From: Sorex araneus
Lineage: Eukaryota; Chordata; Mammalia; Eulipotyphla; Soricidae
Length of the DNA stretch: 64,000 nt
Direction of reading: 5' to 3'
Assembly (NCBI RefSeq): GCF_027595985.1
Contig: NC_073312.1
Location: forward strand, 5,472,928 to 5,536,927
Position numbers and translations under genes: made by a program. Positions 1 through 10,849 of the stretch are shown here, piece after piece (the first letter of the stretch is position 1; each line of letters opens with the position of its first letter). A model generated the notes under the pieces. That model was given only the letters and a program-made list of their open reading frames with translations. It did no database searches and was not told the DNA's origin.

Positions 1-19
1 AAACAAATAACTGACGAGT

Positions 20-150
20 GGCCGGACAGCAGAGCAGGGAGGGCACTTGCCTTGCACACGCAGACCCGGGTTCGATCCCAAATGTTCCCCTGAGTACCGC
101 CAGGAGTGATCCCGGAGTACATGCTGGGCACAGCTAGATGTCCCACTTCT
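20..150 (+). mobile_element. Shrew tRNA-derived SINE, old copy
   Basis: Degenerate head (gccggacagcagagcaggga), box B GGTTCGATCCC and body gtaccgccaggagtgatccc. Confidence 0.75.
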
Positions 151-969
151 CAAAAGGTAACGGTAGCAATAATGGAATGGTGAGGTGCTGGGGAGGCCGT
201 GGGCAGGCAGCAAGCCTACATGGACCCAGCAGGCCTGGCCCCTGAGCACCACCGGGGCGGCAGGAAACAAGACAAGAAGGTACTTAAAGGGGCTTCACGC
301 GATCGTTATTCGAGTCACGCAAAAGCCTCCAGGTCTGACCTGAGTCCCACCCGCTCTTCAGACTTGCCAGTACAAGTCCCCCCATGACACACACCTCCCC
401 GCACGGCCCCCCGGCCCCGGAGCCGGAAGAGGAAACGTGTCTGGGTCCAAGCAGCCTCACCTGAGCTGCCTTTGGGGCACGCGGACCTGGCGGCTCCTTA
501 GCCAGGGCCAGGAGAGCCCAGAGGAGCCGGCAGCGCTCCCCGAGGGCCCCCGGGCCCCACCGGGGAGCTGTCCCTGACTCAGGCCAGGCCCGTCCCCAGC
601 ACGGGCGGGTCTGGCCGTTGTCACCCACACGTGCCCACCCCCATCTCGGCAGCCGGAGCCGGAGGCTGCCCACTGGGCGTCCCTGAGCGCTGTGGCCCTC
701 CCGTGGGAACCCGGCGCCCGTCCCCGGAGAGCTGCCCTCGGTGCGGGGTGGGAGAGCAAAGCCCGGCTCCTGTGTCCCCCTAAACGGCATCCGGCACGGG
801 GGGGGGGGGGTGCAGTGGCTTCTGGCTAGGGAGCTGCCCACCAAGCAGCCCCGGGGTGGGGCCGTCAGGACACAGACCTACCTACAAGGGCCTGGGGGTC
901 CCACCTGTGCCTGAGGCGTCAGGGATTTCCCCGGTGTCAGCGTCCCTGTCAGAATTCAAGCTTGGGGCC

Positions 970-1240
970 AGAGGCAGGACAGCAGGGAAGGCCCTTGCCG
1001 TAAGCTCAGCCGCCCCCGGCCCATCCCCGCACCACAGCCCCCGAGCCCCTCCAGGGGGGACCCCGAGTGCAGAGCCGTGAGGGACCCCCGAGTGCAGAGC
1101 CGGGAGGGACCCCCGAGTGCAGAGCCGGGACGGACCCCCGAGTGCAGAGCCAGGAGGGACCCCGAGTGCAGAGCCGGGAGCGACCCCCGAGTGCAGAGCC
1201 GGGGGAAGCCCTGAGCACTGCCAGGTGGCACCCACCCACC
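970..1240 (+). mobile_element. SINE copy with internally expanded body
   Basis: Head-like gacagcagggaaggcccttg is followed by six or so copies of a roughly 24-base unit (ggagggacccccgagtgcag with agccg) at 1057-1204, then a normal body end gagcactgccaggtggcacc. The repeated unit is the SINE body motif itself. Confidence 0.65.
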
Positions 1241-1483
1241 CCCGATACAAACCTCACAGACCAAAGAGCTGCACAGGGGGGAGGCACCTGCCGCTTCCAC
1301 GGCCAGACCAGCCCCGTCTGCAGCTCTGCACACGGCCCCAGCAGCCCCCCCACCCCACGAGAAAGATGCGTGGTGAGAGAGGATACACACGTGTAGCCGA
1401 CTTAGGCCCTGGCTCCTCGGGCCGGAACAGAGTGGACAAAGGCGCAGGGGCCAGGGCACAGCGGGAAAGCTGCCCTCACCGCA

Positions 1484-1582
1484 GCCCACGCGGATTCCGA
1501 GGATCTCCGAGCCCGCAGGAGCGAGACCTGAGTGCGGAGCCAGGAGGAAGCCTGAGCACTGTGGGGGGCGGCCCAAAACAAA
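1484..1582 (+). mobile_element. SINE 3' part
   Basis: gagtgcggagccaggaggaa followed by gcctgagcactgtgggg and gcccaaaacaaacc, leading straight into a purine satellite. Confidence 0.65.
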
Positions 1583-1885
1583 CCAGAGGGAGGGGGTGGG
1601 GGGTAGAGAGAGAGGGGCTACGGAGGGAGAGAGGGAGGGCGGGAGGGAAGGAGGGAGAGAGGGGGAGGGACACAGGGGGAGGGAGGGGGAGAGAGGGGGA
1701 GAGAGGGGGAGAGAGGGGAGAAGGGGGGAGGGAGAGGGAGAGAAAGGAGAGAGGTGGGAGGGAGGGAGGGAGGGAGGGAGGGGGAGAGAGGGAGGGAAGG
1801 AGGGAGGGAGGGAGGGAGGGAGGGGGAGAGAGGGGAGGGACGGAGGGAGGGAGGGAGGGAGGGGGAAGGGAGGGGGAAGGAGAGG
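1577..1885 (+). repeat. GGGA/GAGG purine satellite
   Basis: About 300 bases of almost pure purine (gagggagggagggagggagg). It begins at the tail of the SINE just upstream. Confidence 0.95.
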
Positions 1886-2286
1886 CCCAGAAGACAGCCT
1901 GGACCCCCAGGGCTCGCTGGCGCCCCGACGTCCACTCCATGTCCCCATGGTCTCGGCCCTCCGTGACACGCTCCTGCCCTGTCTCAACTTACCTCCTCAC
2001 GTGTGGGCCCGAAGCGGCCGAGCCAGCCCCGTGCCACACCCCTGCTGGACACTGGGCGCCTCTTCGGGGAGGCTGGACATGTCCATCAGAATGACAGGAT
2101 ACATCGCTCACGGTACGCATCTCTGCGTTGTAATTAGGAGTAAAAAATGTAACCTCAAACAGACGCTAAATAATTCAAACGGCTGAGGACCTGATTAAAG
2201 CCACAACTGAAATAGGGCGAAAGGGAACCCAAGGTCCTCAGAGGGCCCCTCACAAGGACCCACTGGGGCGTTTAAAAAAACACTCT

Positions 2287-2463
2287 GGGGGCTGGAGCGA
2301 TAGCACAGTGGGGAGGGCATTTGCTTTGCACACGGCCAACCCAGGTTCGATCCCCAGCATCCCATAGGGTCCCCGAAGCACCACCAGGAGTCATTCCTGA
2401 GTGCAGAGCCAGGAGTAACCCCTGAGCATCGCCGGGTGAGACCCAAAACCCCACCTCAAAACC
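2287..2463 (+). mobile_element. Shrew SINE, nearly full length
   Basis: ggggctggagcgatagcaca head, GGTTCGATCCCC box B, gagtgcagagccaggagtaa body, acccaaaacc tail. Confidence 0.9.
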
Positions 2464-2874
2464 AAAGTGGCGGGGCTTGGCTGCTGGTGACAGGACTGTA
2501 AGCCAGTGTGGAGACGCAGGCGGGGCGTGAGGGTGGGGAATGAGGGAGGGAGGAGGGGGGGAGGGGCCCCCCACCCCCGTGCCGGTGCTGACCTCTGTGT
2601 TCCTGAAACACAATCATGAATAACTGTAGTTCACGGTGAGTTAAGTTAGAAAAACAATTGTGATAATTTTTTTTTTAATTCTGTTCAATATTCAAAGTGA
2701 CAGGGTTTGGGAACGTGTGCCCGGCCACCAGGGCCCCCGGAAGCAGCCGTGCCCAGAGACCAGGAGCCCCAAAGGCCTCCCACAGCCGAATGTGACCCCC
2801 GAAAAACAAGCAAAGTCACCCTTTACTCTAAATGCTATTTACCTCAGGTCTATGAGATTGTTGTTTTGTTTTGT

Positions 2875-3045
2875 TTTTAAAGAAACTTCTCCTGAGATTT
2901 CAATCACTGCCACTGTCATCCCGTTGCTCATCCATTTACTCGAGTGGGCACCAGTAATGCCTCCATCGTGAGACTCGTTGTTACTGTTTCTGGCATATCG
3001 GATACGCCACGGGGAGCTCGCCAGGCTCCAGATTTCGATAGTGGC
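2875..3045 (-). mobile_element. SINE, body of the long variant (headless)
   Basis: The reverse complement reads gtggcgtatccgatatgcca, cagtaacaacgagtctcacg and gagcaacgggatgacagtgg, the same body as the elements at 3377 and 53735, but without the tRNA-like head. Confidence 0.75.
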
Positions 3046-3376
3046 CAAAATGAAGCTTTGCCTCGAGAGCCCTATTTCTAGTTCACGCTGGTGTTTCCCA
3101 GGGCATCTGCAGAAGGTCGTTCTCAGCGTACTTCCTCAGGCTGCTCCCCATCCCCAGCTCAGAGGGGTGGGCGAGCCCCACTTCATTCTTTCAGCCAAAA
3201 GACGTTTCTCCGTCACGTGCCCCAACGCAGCATCCCTGACGCTCCTCCTGGCAGTGCTCAGAGCTCGGCCGACCACAGACCCTGCCTGACGCTCCACAGC
3301 GGGCGCCCTCGGGACCGAGAAACACCAGAGCATCACGGGCTCTCTCTGCTCAGCAGACGCCAAGGAATAACATTTC

Positions 3377-3625
3377 TTGGGGCTAGAGCAGGTAGGGCGT
3401 TTGCCTTGCACGCGGCCGACCCGGGTTCGATTCCTCCATCCCTCTCGGAGAGCCCGGCAAGCTACCGAGAGTATCCCGCCCGCACGGCGAGTCTGGCAAG
3501 CTCCCCGTGGCGTATTCGATATGCCAAACACAGTACCAAGTCTCACGACGGAGACGTTACTGGTGCCCGTTTGAGCAAATCGATGAACAACGGGACGCCA
3601 GTGCAACAGTGGACTCAGGTCAGGG
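3377..3625 (+). mobile_element. Shrew SINE, long-body variant
   Basis: Common head with box B GGTTCGATTCC, then a different body: tctcggagagcccggcaagc, accgagagtatcccgcccgc, gtggcgtattcgatatgcca, cgatgaacaacgggacgcca. Confidence 0.85.
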
Positions 3626-4241
3626 CCTTCCAATGATGGCAGGCCGGGCCGGTACAGGCGTATCCGCAGACTCCCACTGCTGGTCCAAGACAGCGTGCGC
3701 CGGGTGTCCCTTGTAAAGGAAGCTGCTTGGAAGAGCTCATCCCCGAGTAAGAGGCGGGCTACGCCAAGGCCACCGCGGGAAGCCGAGGGCAGCAGGGCAG
3801 GGGCCCACGGTCGGCTGCCGGGTCCGGGAGTCCTACCGAGAGGTTCGCCTGTTTCCCAGCTGGAGAGGGCCTGTAGGGTGAGCGGCTTCCGCCCTCCAAG
3901 GACCCCAGCAAGTCACAGGAGCGTCTGCCCCTGGGGGGGAGCGGCTGGTGCCAGAGCAAGGCTGGGGTGCCGGGCACACACCCCGCGTACACCCTGGGGC
4001 TGCTGGGAGGGCCGGCTCCTCGCAGGGAGTAACTTACAGGGGGTTTTATTTGGGTTTTTTGGGGGGGAGAGGTTTTGGTTCGGGGACCCCCCCAGAGCTG
4101 GGGGCCGTGTCCTGCTAAGGCCCGGAGCCTTTCACAGGCACAGCCAGCCTGCGCCTGATGAGCTATCGCCCTCTCCCCACTCTCTCCCGCCCTCTAGCCA
4201 CCTTCTCCCCGCTCTACAGTTTTTTTAAAAACCTAAATATG

Positions 4242-4413
4242 GGGGCTGGAGTGATAACACAGCGGGTAGGGCGTTTGCCTTGCATGCGGCCGACCCAGGT
4301 TCAATTCCCAGCTCCCATATGGTCCCCTGAGCACCACCAGGGGTGATTCCTGAGTGCAGAGCCAGGAGTAACCCCCATGCATTGCTGGGTGTGACCCAAA
4401 AAGCAAAAAAAAT
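4242..4413 (+). mobile_element. Shrew SINE with target-site duplication
   Basis: Complete element flanked by aaaaacctaaatatg (4227-4241) and aaaaacctcaatatg (4414-4428), a 15-base duplication with one mismatch. Confidence 0.9.
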
Positions 4414-4735
4414 AAAAACCTCAATATGAAAACCACACGGGCGTGAATGCATAAACGGACACCACAGAACGGAAAATGGGAATGGGGTAAGCAGGAATGA
4501 ATGAGGTTTTACAGGTTTCATTTCAGGCCAGAGTCACCGAGGAAACGTGGCAGGTCTGATGTGACAGCGACTCCCAGCACTCACCCGCAGAGTGGCACTC
4601 CTGACCCGGATCCTGCCTCCAAAGCTTCAGCCGACTGGTAAACTGAGGGACGAGACACCCACGGGGGCCTGAGATGCGGTCAGGTACTAAGGCACCTACT
4701 CTGCCTATTTGCTCTGTGGCCCGCTTTCTGCTTTG

Positions 4736-4901
4736 TTTTGGTTCTGGGCCCACCCCCAGCAACGCTCAGGGGCTACTCCTGGTCTGCACTTCGGAACCAC
4801 TCCCGGCAGGGTGTGGGTGAGCTGAGGGGATGCTGGGGACCGAACCCAGGTCGGCCTCATGCGAGGCAAATACCCTCCCTGCTCTACTAACACTGGGCCC
4901 C
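4736..4901 (-). mobile_element. Shrew SINE, diverged
   Basis: ctggggaccgaacccaggtc and caggggctactcctggtctg in reverse orientation, ending ctaacactgggcccc. Confidence 0.75.
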
Positions 4902-5179
4902 GAATCTGCATGTCTGAAACTGTGATTCCTGGCACTGCTTTAAAAAAAAAAAATACTAAGAATCTGAGCACATTAATGTATAAATAATTACTCAAGGAAA
5001 GTGGGTCAGGGATGCTTGAAAGGACTGTGTTGCACGCAGGAGTCCACGCCTTGGCCCCGGCTGCGGTGGCTCCCCGAGTAACAGCCCGCCAGTAAGAGAA
5101 CAACAAATCGAATGTTCCTCACCTGAGTCTGGAGGTGCTTCCTTCACTGACGTCAGACACCTTAGTGACCATTCAGGGT

Positions 5180-5321
5180 GGGCGGGGAGGAATGCTCGGC
5201 GGTGCTCAGGGAGCACTCCTGACTCCTGGCCTCCTGGACCAGACAGGGTGCTGGGGATCGAACCCCAGGTTGGCCTGGGCAAGGCAAGTGACCCGCACAC
5301 TGTACCCTCTCTCCAGCCCTT
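5180..5321 (-). mobile_element. Shrew SINE, diverged
   Basis: ctggggatcgaaccccaggt and actgtaccctctctccagcc in reverse orientation. Confidence 0.7.
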
Positions 5322-5340
5322 CATAAGGATGTCATGTACT

Positions 5341-5514
5341 GGGGCCGGAGCGAGAGCACAGCAGGTAGGGCGTTTGCCTTGCACATGGCCGACCCGGGTT
5401 CGATTGATTCCCAGCATCCCATATGGTCCCCTGAGCACCGCCAGGGGTAATTCCTGAGTGCAGAGCCAGGAGGAAACCCTGAGAATTGCTGGGTGTGACC
5501 CAATAATAAAAAGT
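5341..5514 (+). mobile_element. Shrew SINE, full length
   Basis: ggggccggagcgagagcaca head, a small GATT duplication in box B (ggttcgattgattccc), and tail gggtgtgacccaataataaa. Confidence 0.85.
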
Positions 5515-6600
5515 ACTCGTTCTAACTCCAGGAAGGATGTAATTTTTGGTCTGGGGGGTTGTATAGCTAGAAAACTAGATCAGAGACTAACGTGACCAGG
5601 GACAAAGTCCAGCAGAGTCAGGACTCAAACCCAAGTTCAGAGGCTGAGGCCCAAGCATCGCGCCGCCTCTCGGGGGTCCCAGACGCAGAACTGGCCGGAG
5701 AGTTCTGGAACAGGCCACGCGCTCCACCCTGCTATGCCCAGGGCCCGTACTGTCACGGCACCACGTGACCGGTCCCGAGCGCTTAGATTCAGGACCAACC
5801 ACGGAACCTGGCCGTCACGAAGCAGACGTGAGGCCCAAAGGTCAGTCGAGAGCCAGCGAGGGACACTCTGGCCCCGGCTGGTACCACAGCCCTCGCCCCA
5901 CTGTCCGTGCCCCGCCTGCTGGGACCGGAGCGCAAAGGCCCTGGCCCCACTCATCACCGGGACCCGCAGCCGACCATCGTACGGGGCCAAGACAGGCCGG
6001 GAGGGAGTTTTCCTCCCGAGCTCCGTGCGCGAGGCCGGGGACTCCCGTGCCTGACCGTGTTCAGAACACTGCGCCCCCTTGCCGGGCCCCGGCCTGTCGG
6101 GAGCCTGAGCCACGGGGAATGTGGCCACGCCAGCTGCCCCGCTCACAGCGAGGGGCACCGAGCGAGGCGTGGAAGGCAGCCAGCCCGCTGCCAGCCCTCT
6201 GCGGCAAGTGCCCCTGCGACACCTGGTGCGACGGTGAAGCCCGGGTCACCCAGCTCCCGGGGACAGGCCTCTGAGCAGCGACAGCCGGTCTCCTGCCCAC
6301 ACGCTGCGGGGCCTCCGGGAGCAGCAGAACCTGTTCCTTCAAGGTAAGCCCGAAGGGCCCCCCCAACGCCACTGCAGGCCACACCCCCCAAGCAAACCCC
6401 CCAAACAAAACCCCCACTGGTTTACCCGGGCCCTTTCAGCTGGCCTGGTTAACTGCTACCACAGGGAAACGTGCGCAGAAAGCTCTGAGGGACGGGCACG
6501 AGCCAAAGCGGGATCTCCCGGCCGGTGCTAGCTACAGCTTTCTACACTGAACTTATTAAATGCTTCTTAATGAATCGACCAAGTTAAAAATCCTGTGTCA

Positions 6601-6772
6601 GACCTGGAGCGACAGGACAGCTCAGGTGAAGGTGCTCTCCTGCGTGTGGCCAACCTGGGTTCGAACCTTCATCCGCCAGGTGGTTCCCGAGCTCCACCGG
6701 GAATGATCTCTGAACGCAGAGTGAGGAGCAAGCCCCGAGCATCGCCACGTGTGACACGAAAAGCGATTTGAA
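6601..6772 (+). mobile_element. Shrew SINE, old copy
   Basis: gacctggagcgacaggacag, ggttcgaacc and gagcatcgccacgtgtgaca are recognisable but diverged. Confidence 0.7.
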
Positions 6773-7884
6773 ATTTTTTCGGTTTTTATTTTTTAAGTCC
6801 TACATCCCGTGCACTGAACACTGGATAACTCTATTCCCAAATTGTGCTGAAAATTATTTTGAAAACGAGACCATCTCTTATTACGCAGCATTAGCCAAGT
6901 GGCCAGTGTTCAAACACAGAGGAAAGAGGGAGTGACTGCCCCTGACAGGAGTGCTCCCGTGCCGAGAGGGAGAGTAGGGGAGAGTAGCCCCCCGCCCCCC
7001 ACTGCAGGACAGACTTCATCCACGCTGGGAGGAAGAGCACAGGCACTCGTGAGCTGGAGCGAGGAAGGAGCCAGAAATATGGAACCAGGAACAGGACCTT
7101 GCACAAGACTCCGAAGAAAACTGAAGCGCAAATCAGAGAAGGGACGCACTGAGCAGACGGACCCCAGCCTCGCCGGGCGCCTCTGCGTGGTGACGAGGCA
7201 CCCGTGTTTTCCCAGGAAGGGGGACAGCTCCGTGCCAGAGAGGGTTCCTGAAGTCAGAGTCTGGGGGAGTCTGGGCGCACGCAAGTGAACAGTTGTTTCC
7301 GTATTGCCAGGAGTCAGGCCGACAGGCTGCCGTGTGCAGACACCGGACACTGGCCGCCTGGCAACATCCTTTCACTGCAAGGATTCATGCCAAAGTGCTC
7401 AGCTCAGGAGACCCCGACTTCAACCGTCAGTGCTGGGGGAGAGGGCACACTGGTGCCTGGTCCTGGACAGCAGGGACCAGGACCTGCTAGCAGCAGGACG
7501 CTGGTGCACAGGGCATTGGCACCGGGAGGGCGGCCGTGAGGACACGTCCACCCAGGGCCCGCACTGCCCCGCCCCTCCTCCCTGGCCACCTCAGGCCTCT
7601 GGCAGCACACCTGAGGGACAGAAGGGTCGCGGGAGTACGGCCCACGGCACGCCAGGATGTCTGAGCCACGTGCAGCCAGGTTGGCGGGTTCCTCCCTGGC
7701 CAGCTCAGAGACAGGAGAGGGAGAGGCCGGGGGAGAGGAGGGAGAGGGTAGGGGAGAGGGGGGAGAGGAACAGTGGTGCCACACGCACAGATGCGCAGTT
7801 CCTAGGGCCTTGGCCAGGCGGCACCGCCCGTCTACTCGGAGGCCCAATGTGTTCCTCTCACACGGGCCGACGCCCCAGAGACGG

Positions 7885-8050
7885 GCCCGGAGGGCGGACA
7901 GCGGGGAGGGCGCTGGGTCTGCGCTTGGCCCATCGAGGCTCATCCCCGCCATCCCATTCGCTCCCAGGAAACCCCCAGGAGTGATTCCCAAGTGCGGAGC
8001 CAGGAGGAAATTCGAGTATCGCTGGGTGTGGCCCAAAACCCAAATTAAAG
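7885..8050 (+). mobile_element. Shrew SINE, old copy
   Basis: ggacagcggggagggcgctg head, caggagtgattcccaagtgc body, gctgggtgtggcccaaaacc tail. Confidence 0.75.
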
Positions 8051-8570
8051 ATCAACAAGACTGGCGGCGGCTGCTCCCAGGCCGGCAGAGGGGAGCCGTG
8101 AAGGCAGTGGGGCCTGGGCAGCAGACGGCCGGACAGTCCAGGGATTAGGCCGGGCCGGTACCTGGTCCCAGGAGCGGCACCCGGCACAGCCTGGAGGCCC
8201 CGAGCAGCTCTGCACTCTCGGCTCACACTGAGCCACTGGCCAGCTGGTCAAGAACTGCCAGGCGGGGGCCCGGTCTCCTGAGCACTGCCTGGGGGCCCTC
8301 CCCCCAAAAGAAAATAAACAGAAGAGTCACACGTTAAAATATAAGAAATAACACAAGAATTCTGCAGGACAGAAACGACGGAGACGCCAAGGTACGTGTC
8401 TGGGTCAGAGCCAACGCGGGTGCGGCACTGAGGAGGCGAGTGTGGAGCGGGGCTGGAGGACCCCCTCAAGGCAATGCCACGGAGAGACTCACGCCCCCAA
8501 ACCATAACCCCCAAACCTGACACCCTGCCCCTCACCCAAGGGCAAGAGGCCAGCAGAGGCCAACCTGGGT

Positions 8571-8735
8571 TTTTGTTGTTAGTTTTCTGGGGGGCCGGGA
8601 GTTTCCACACCTGGCTCTGCACTCGGGAATCACGCCTGGTGGGGCTCAGGGGACCAGACGGTGCCAGCAATTGAACCCATGTCAGCTGCATACAAAGCCA
8701 GCGCCTTACGGCGGGGCTGTCTCTCAAGTTCCCAA
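8571..8735 (-). mobile_element. Shrew SINE, diverged
   Basis: acctggctctgcactcggga and gccagcaattgaacccatgt in reverse orientation. Confidence 0.75.
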
Positions 8736-8736
8736 G

Positions 8737-8832
8737 GCCAGCCTGGGTTTGACCCTTGGCACCCCATACGGTCCCCCTAACACCACCAGGAGTGATCCCT
8801 GAGCACTGCCAGGTGTGGCCCAAGACAGAAAG
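8737..8832 (+). mobile_element. SINE, 5'-truncated
   Basis: Starts inside the head (ggccagcctgggtttgaccc) and continues through caccaggagtgatccctgag to tggcccaagaca. Confidence 0.7.
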
Positions 8833-9424
8833 AACGAACCCCACCCAACACTGTTTGGTCACCTTGGTATGGATTCTCCTTTCACTAAGTGACCTTTTAA
8901 ACACATCGCTTGACCTTGACCTGGCGAGGGGTGTTGACAGGAAGCACAGGGTGGCCCAGCGCGAGCGTGCAGAGCGGAGCGGAGCTCCCCGCAGCCGCAC
9001 TCCGCCTGGGCACCAGGCTGCCTGGGCCTGGCCTGGGACGCCGCAGGGCTCGAGGCACTGCCAGCCCAGCAGCGGGCACAGGGAAATGGCCGCTGTCCAG
9101 CAATTCCCTTTACCCAGGCCTCGAGGAGACGCCATCGCCCAAGGCAGTGTAGCCCTGAAGGCACGATGTCACCCCACCAGGCCCTGCACAGGGGGGTCCT
9201 GCTCTGCAGAGCCCTTCTGTGAAGTCAACTGCAGTAACTAGCACAGTTAAAAACACCCAACAGTTAAGGATTCGGAATCTCGGATTTATTGGACAGCACA
9301 GCAGTAACAGGGCAGGGCCAGAACAGGTCACTCTCACAGCAAAAACTCAAGTCACCCCTAAACAGCAGCTGGGCTGGCGGGGGCACTCCCAGACTCACAC
9401 CACACGAGGACAGAGGCGCCTTGG

Positions 9425-9510
9425 CCCACACACACATGCGTGTATACACCCACATGCACTCACACACACACACAGTGTTCAGAAGACAAAAAAAAAAAAA
9501 AAAACAACAG
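9425..9510. repeat. CA-rich repeat with A-run
   Basis: Imperfect CA/CATG repeats (acacacacatgcgtgtatac) followed by about 18 A residues near 9488-9505. Confidence 0.85.
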
Positions 9511-9619
9511 AGAAATCCACACATTCAACGACAAGGCCACAATGCGGACACACACCCCTCAGGGAGACACACGCATGTGTAGGAAGCAAAACAAAGCTTT
9601 CCACAGAGAAACCACTTTC

Positions 9620-10480
9620 ACGAGATGATTAGGTGGACCTGCAATGAAGAAAATACATTTCAAAAGATGGGTTCAGACTGACACTGTTTCCACTGAAGTA
9701 TTTAAAAAACTCACAACCTTTCTCTGCATCGAAACAATTTTTTTTTTTAAAGCCTATTTTTCAAATGAACGAAATTAATTTCATCAAGGTCCAAGCCTAT
9801 TCAGAGACACACGCTCGTCATTACTATCTGGGACTACCAAGAACAGGCCAAGCTAAGTTCGTGCTCTGCTCCAGGGCATTACGGAGAAATGAATCTCATT
9901 CTCACTATTATAATTTTTTTTCTTTCTAGCCTTAATCACCAGCGGCTGGGCAACTACAATGGGCAAGAGAACTACATAAATGTCAGAGAAATATGTAAAC
10001 CTCGTTAATGTTTCCAAAAATTCATTTAGAGATAGAAACAGGTCCAAATAGATGCCTGTCTAAATGTACTGCAATTACGTTACAATTATTTTTCCAAATA
10101 CACAGATATGCTCTGTCTTTTCTCAGCTCATTACTGACTCAAACAATTTGCCCTTCTGGGATCAATTGTTTGCTAATAAATAATTGTTTACAGTCTCAAA
10201 ATGATGTTAGGAGGTTTTCTTATTAGTTTTCCTTCTGCACCCTAATAAGATTGAAAACTAGCTGATTCCCAAGAGTCTAACCTTAACCTCGCTTTGTTTA
10301 ACAGCCCAGGAAATGATGAACCATCTGCTTCTGAAAATAATGGACGGCCAAGAGGAAATATTGTTTAATTGTAGATTAACCTCCTCATGAGGCAGTCTGA
10401 AGCATCTTTAGAATTAGCAACTATAACCAGCAAGAGAAACAAATGGTTCAAGAGCCTTTTCCTCTACCATTTCAAGTCCA
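9620..10480. other. AT-rich unique block beside the BUB3 3' end
   Basis: Sharp drop in G+C and no SINE. Contains many TAAT/ATTA cores (for example ctaataaataattgtttaca near 10172 and aattgtagattaacctcctc near 10366). It may be distal BUB3 3' UTR or conserved non-coding DNA; no open frame of interest. Confidence 0.5.
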
Positions 10481-10499
10481 CAGAGAATGCAAGGGGATT

Positions 10500-10833
10500 T
10501 GTATTACCCATATTTATTTACAAACATTTATTTCCACAATGGAAACAAAATCAAGGTCAAAGCTGAGTCTCAAAAGTGCAGTTACTGCCCTCCAATATTG
10601 TTTGCCCAAACACCTTTAACGCAGCAAACCATCAAACCATCTCATGCATTTAAGAAAGAATTTATTAAAAAAAAAAAATTCAATAAAAACCTCTTTTCCA
10701 TTATTTTCAGGTTCTTATAATATTAAAATTAGTATTTGTCCCTGGTTTCTTTGTTAATAGTAATAAATCCACCATTGGGGAGTACGAATTGTTTTATTAT
10801 CATCAACATGGCACTTAAGTAAATGAAATCTTG
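10500..10833 (-). other. BUB3: BUB3 3' UTR with candidate poly(A) signals
   Basis: AT-rich sequence directly after the stop. On the minus strand AATAAA occurs at 10798-10793 (in ATAATAAAACAATT) and 10666-10661 (beside an A/T run). Both follow what I remember of the human 3' UTR. The true cleavage site is not determined, and the UTR may extend further left into the AT-rich block. Confidence 0.65.
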
Positions 10834-10849
10834 TCAAGTACATGGTGAC
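10834..10849 (-). CDS. BUB3: BUB3 last coding exon, C-terminal SPCT and stop
   Basis: Acceptor ..CTTGTAG then GTCACCATGTACTTGA: the first G completes Lys324, then Ser-Pro-Cys-Thr and TGA. The exon continues as 3' UTR. This is the 328-residue isoform ending of human BUB3, as I recall it. Confidence 0.9.

Larger units (their letters stand above)
1..9600. other. Intergenic DNA downstream of BUB3; no gene found
   Basis: GC-rich sequence filled with diverged and younger SINE copies, a purine satellite (1577-1885), a CA-rich stretch (9425-9475) and short homopolymers. Open frames here are short, change direction freely and contain SINE-encoded strings, so none is called. Confidence 0.75.
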
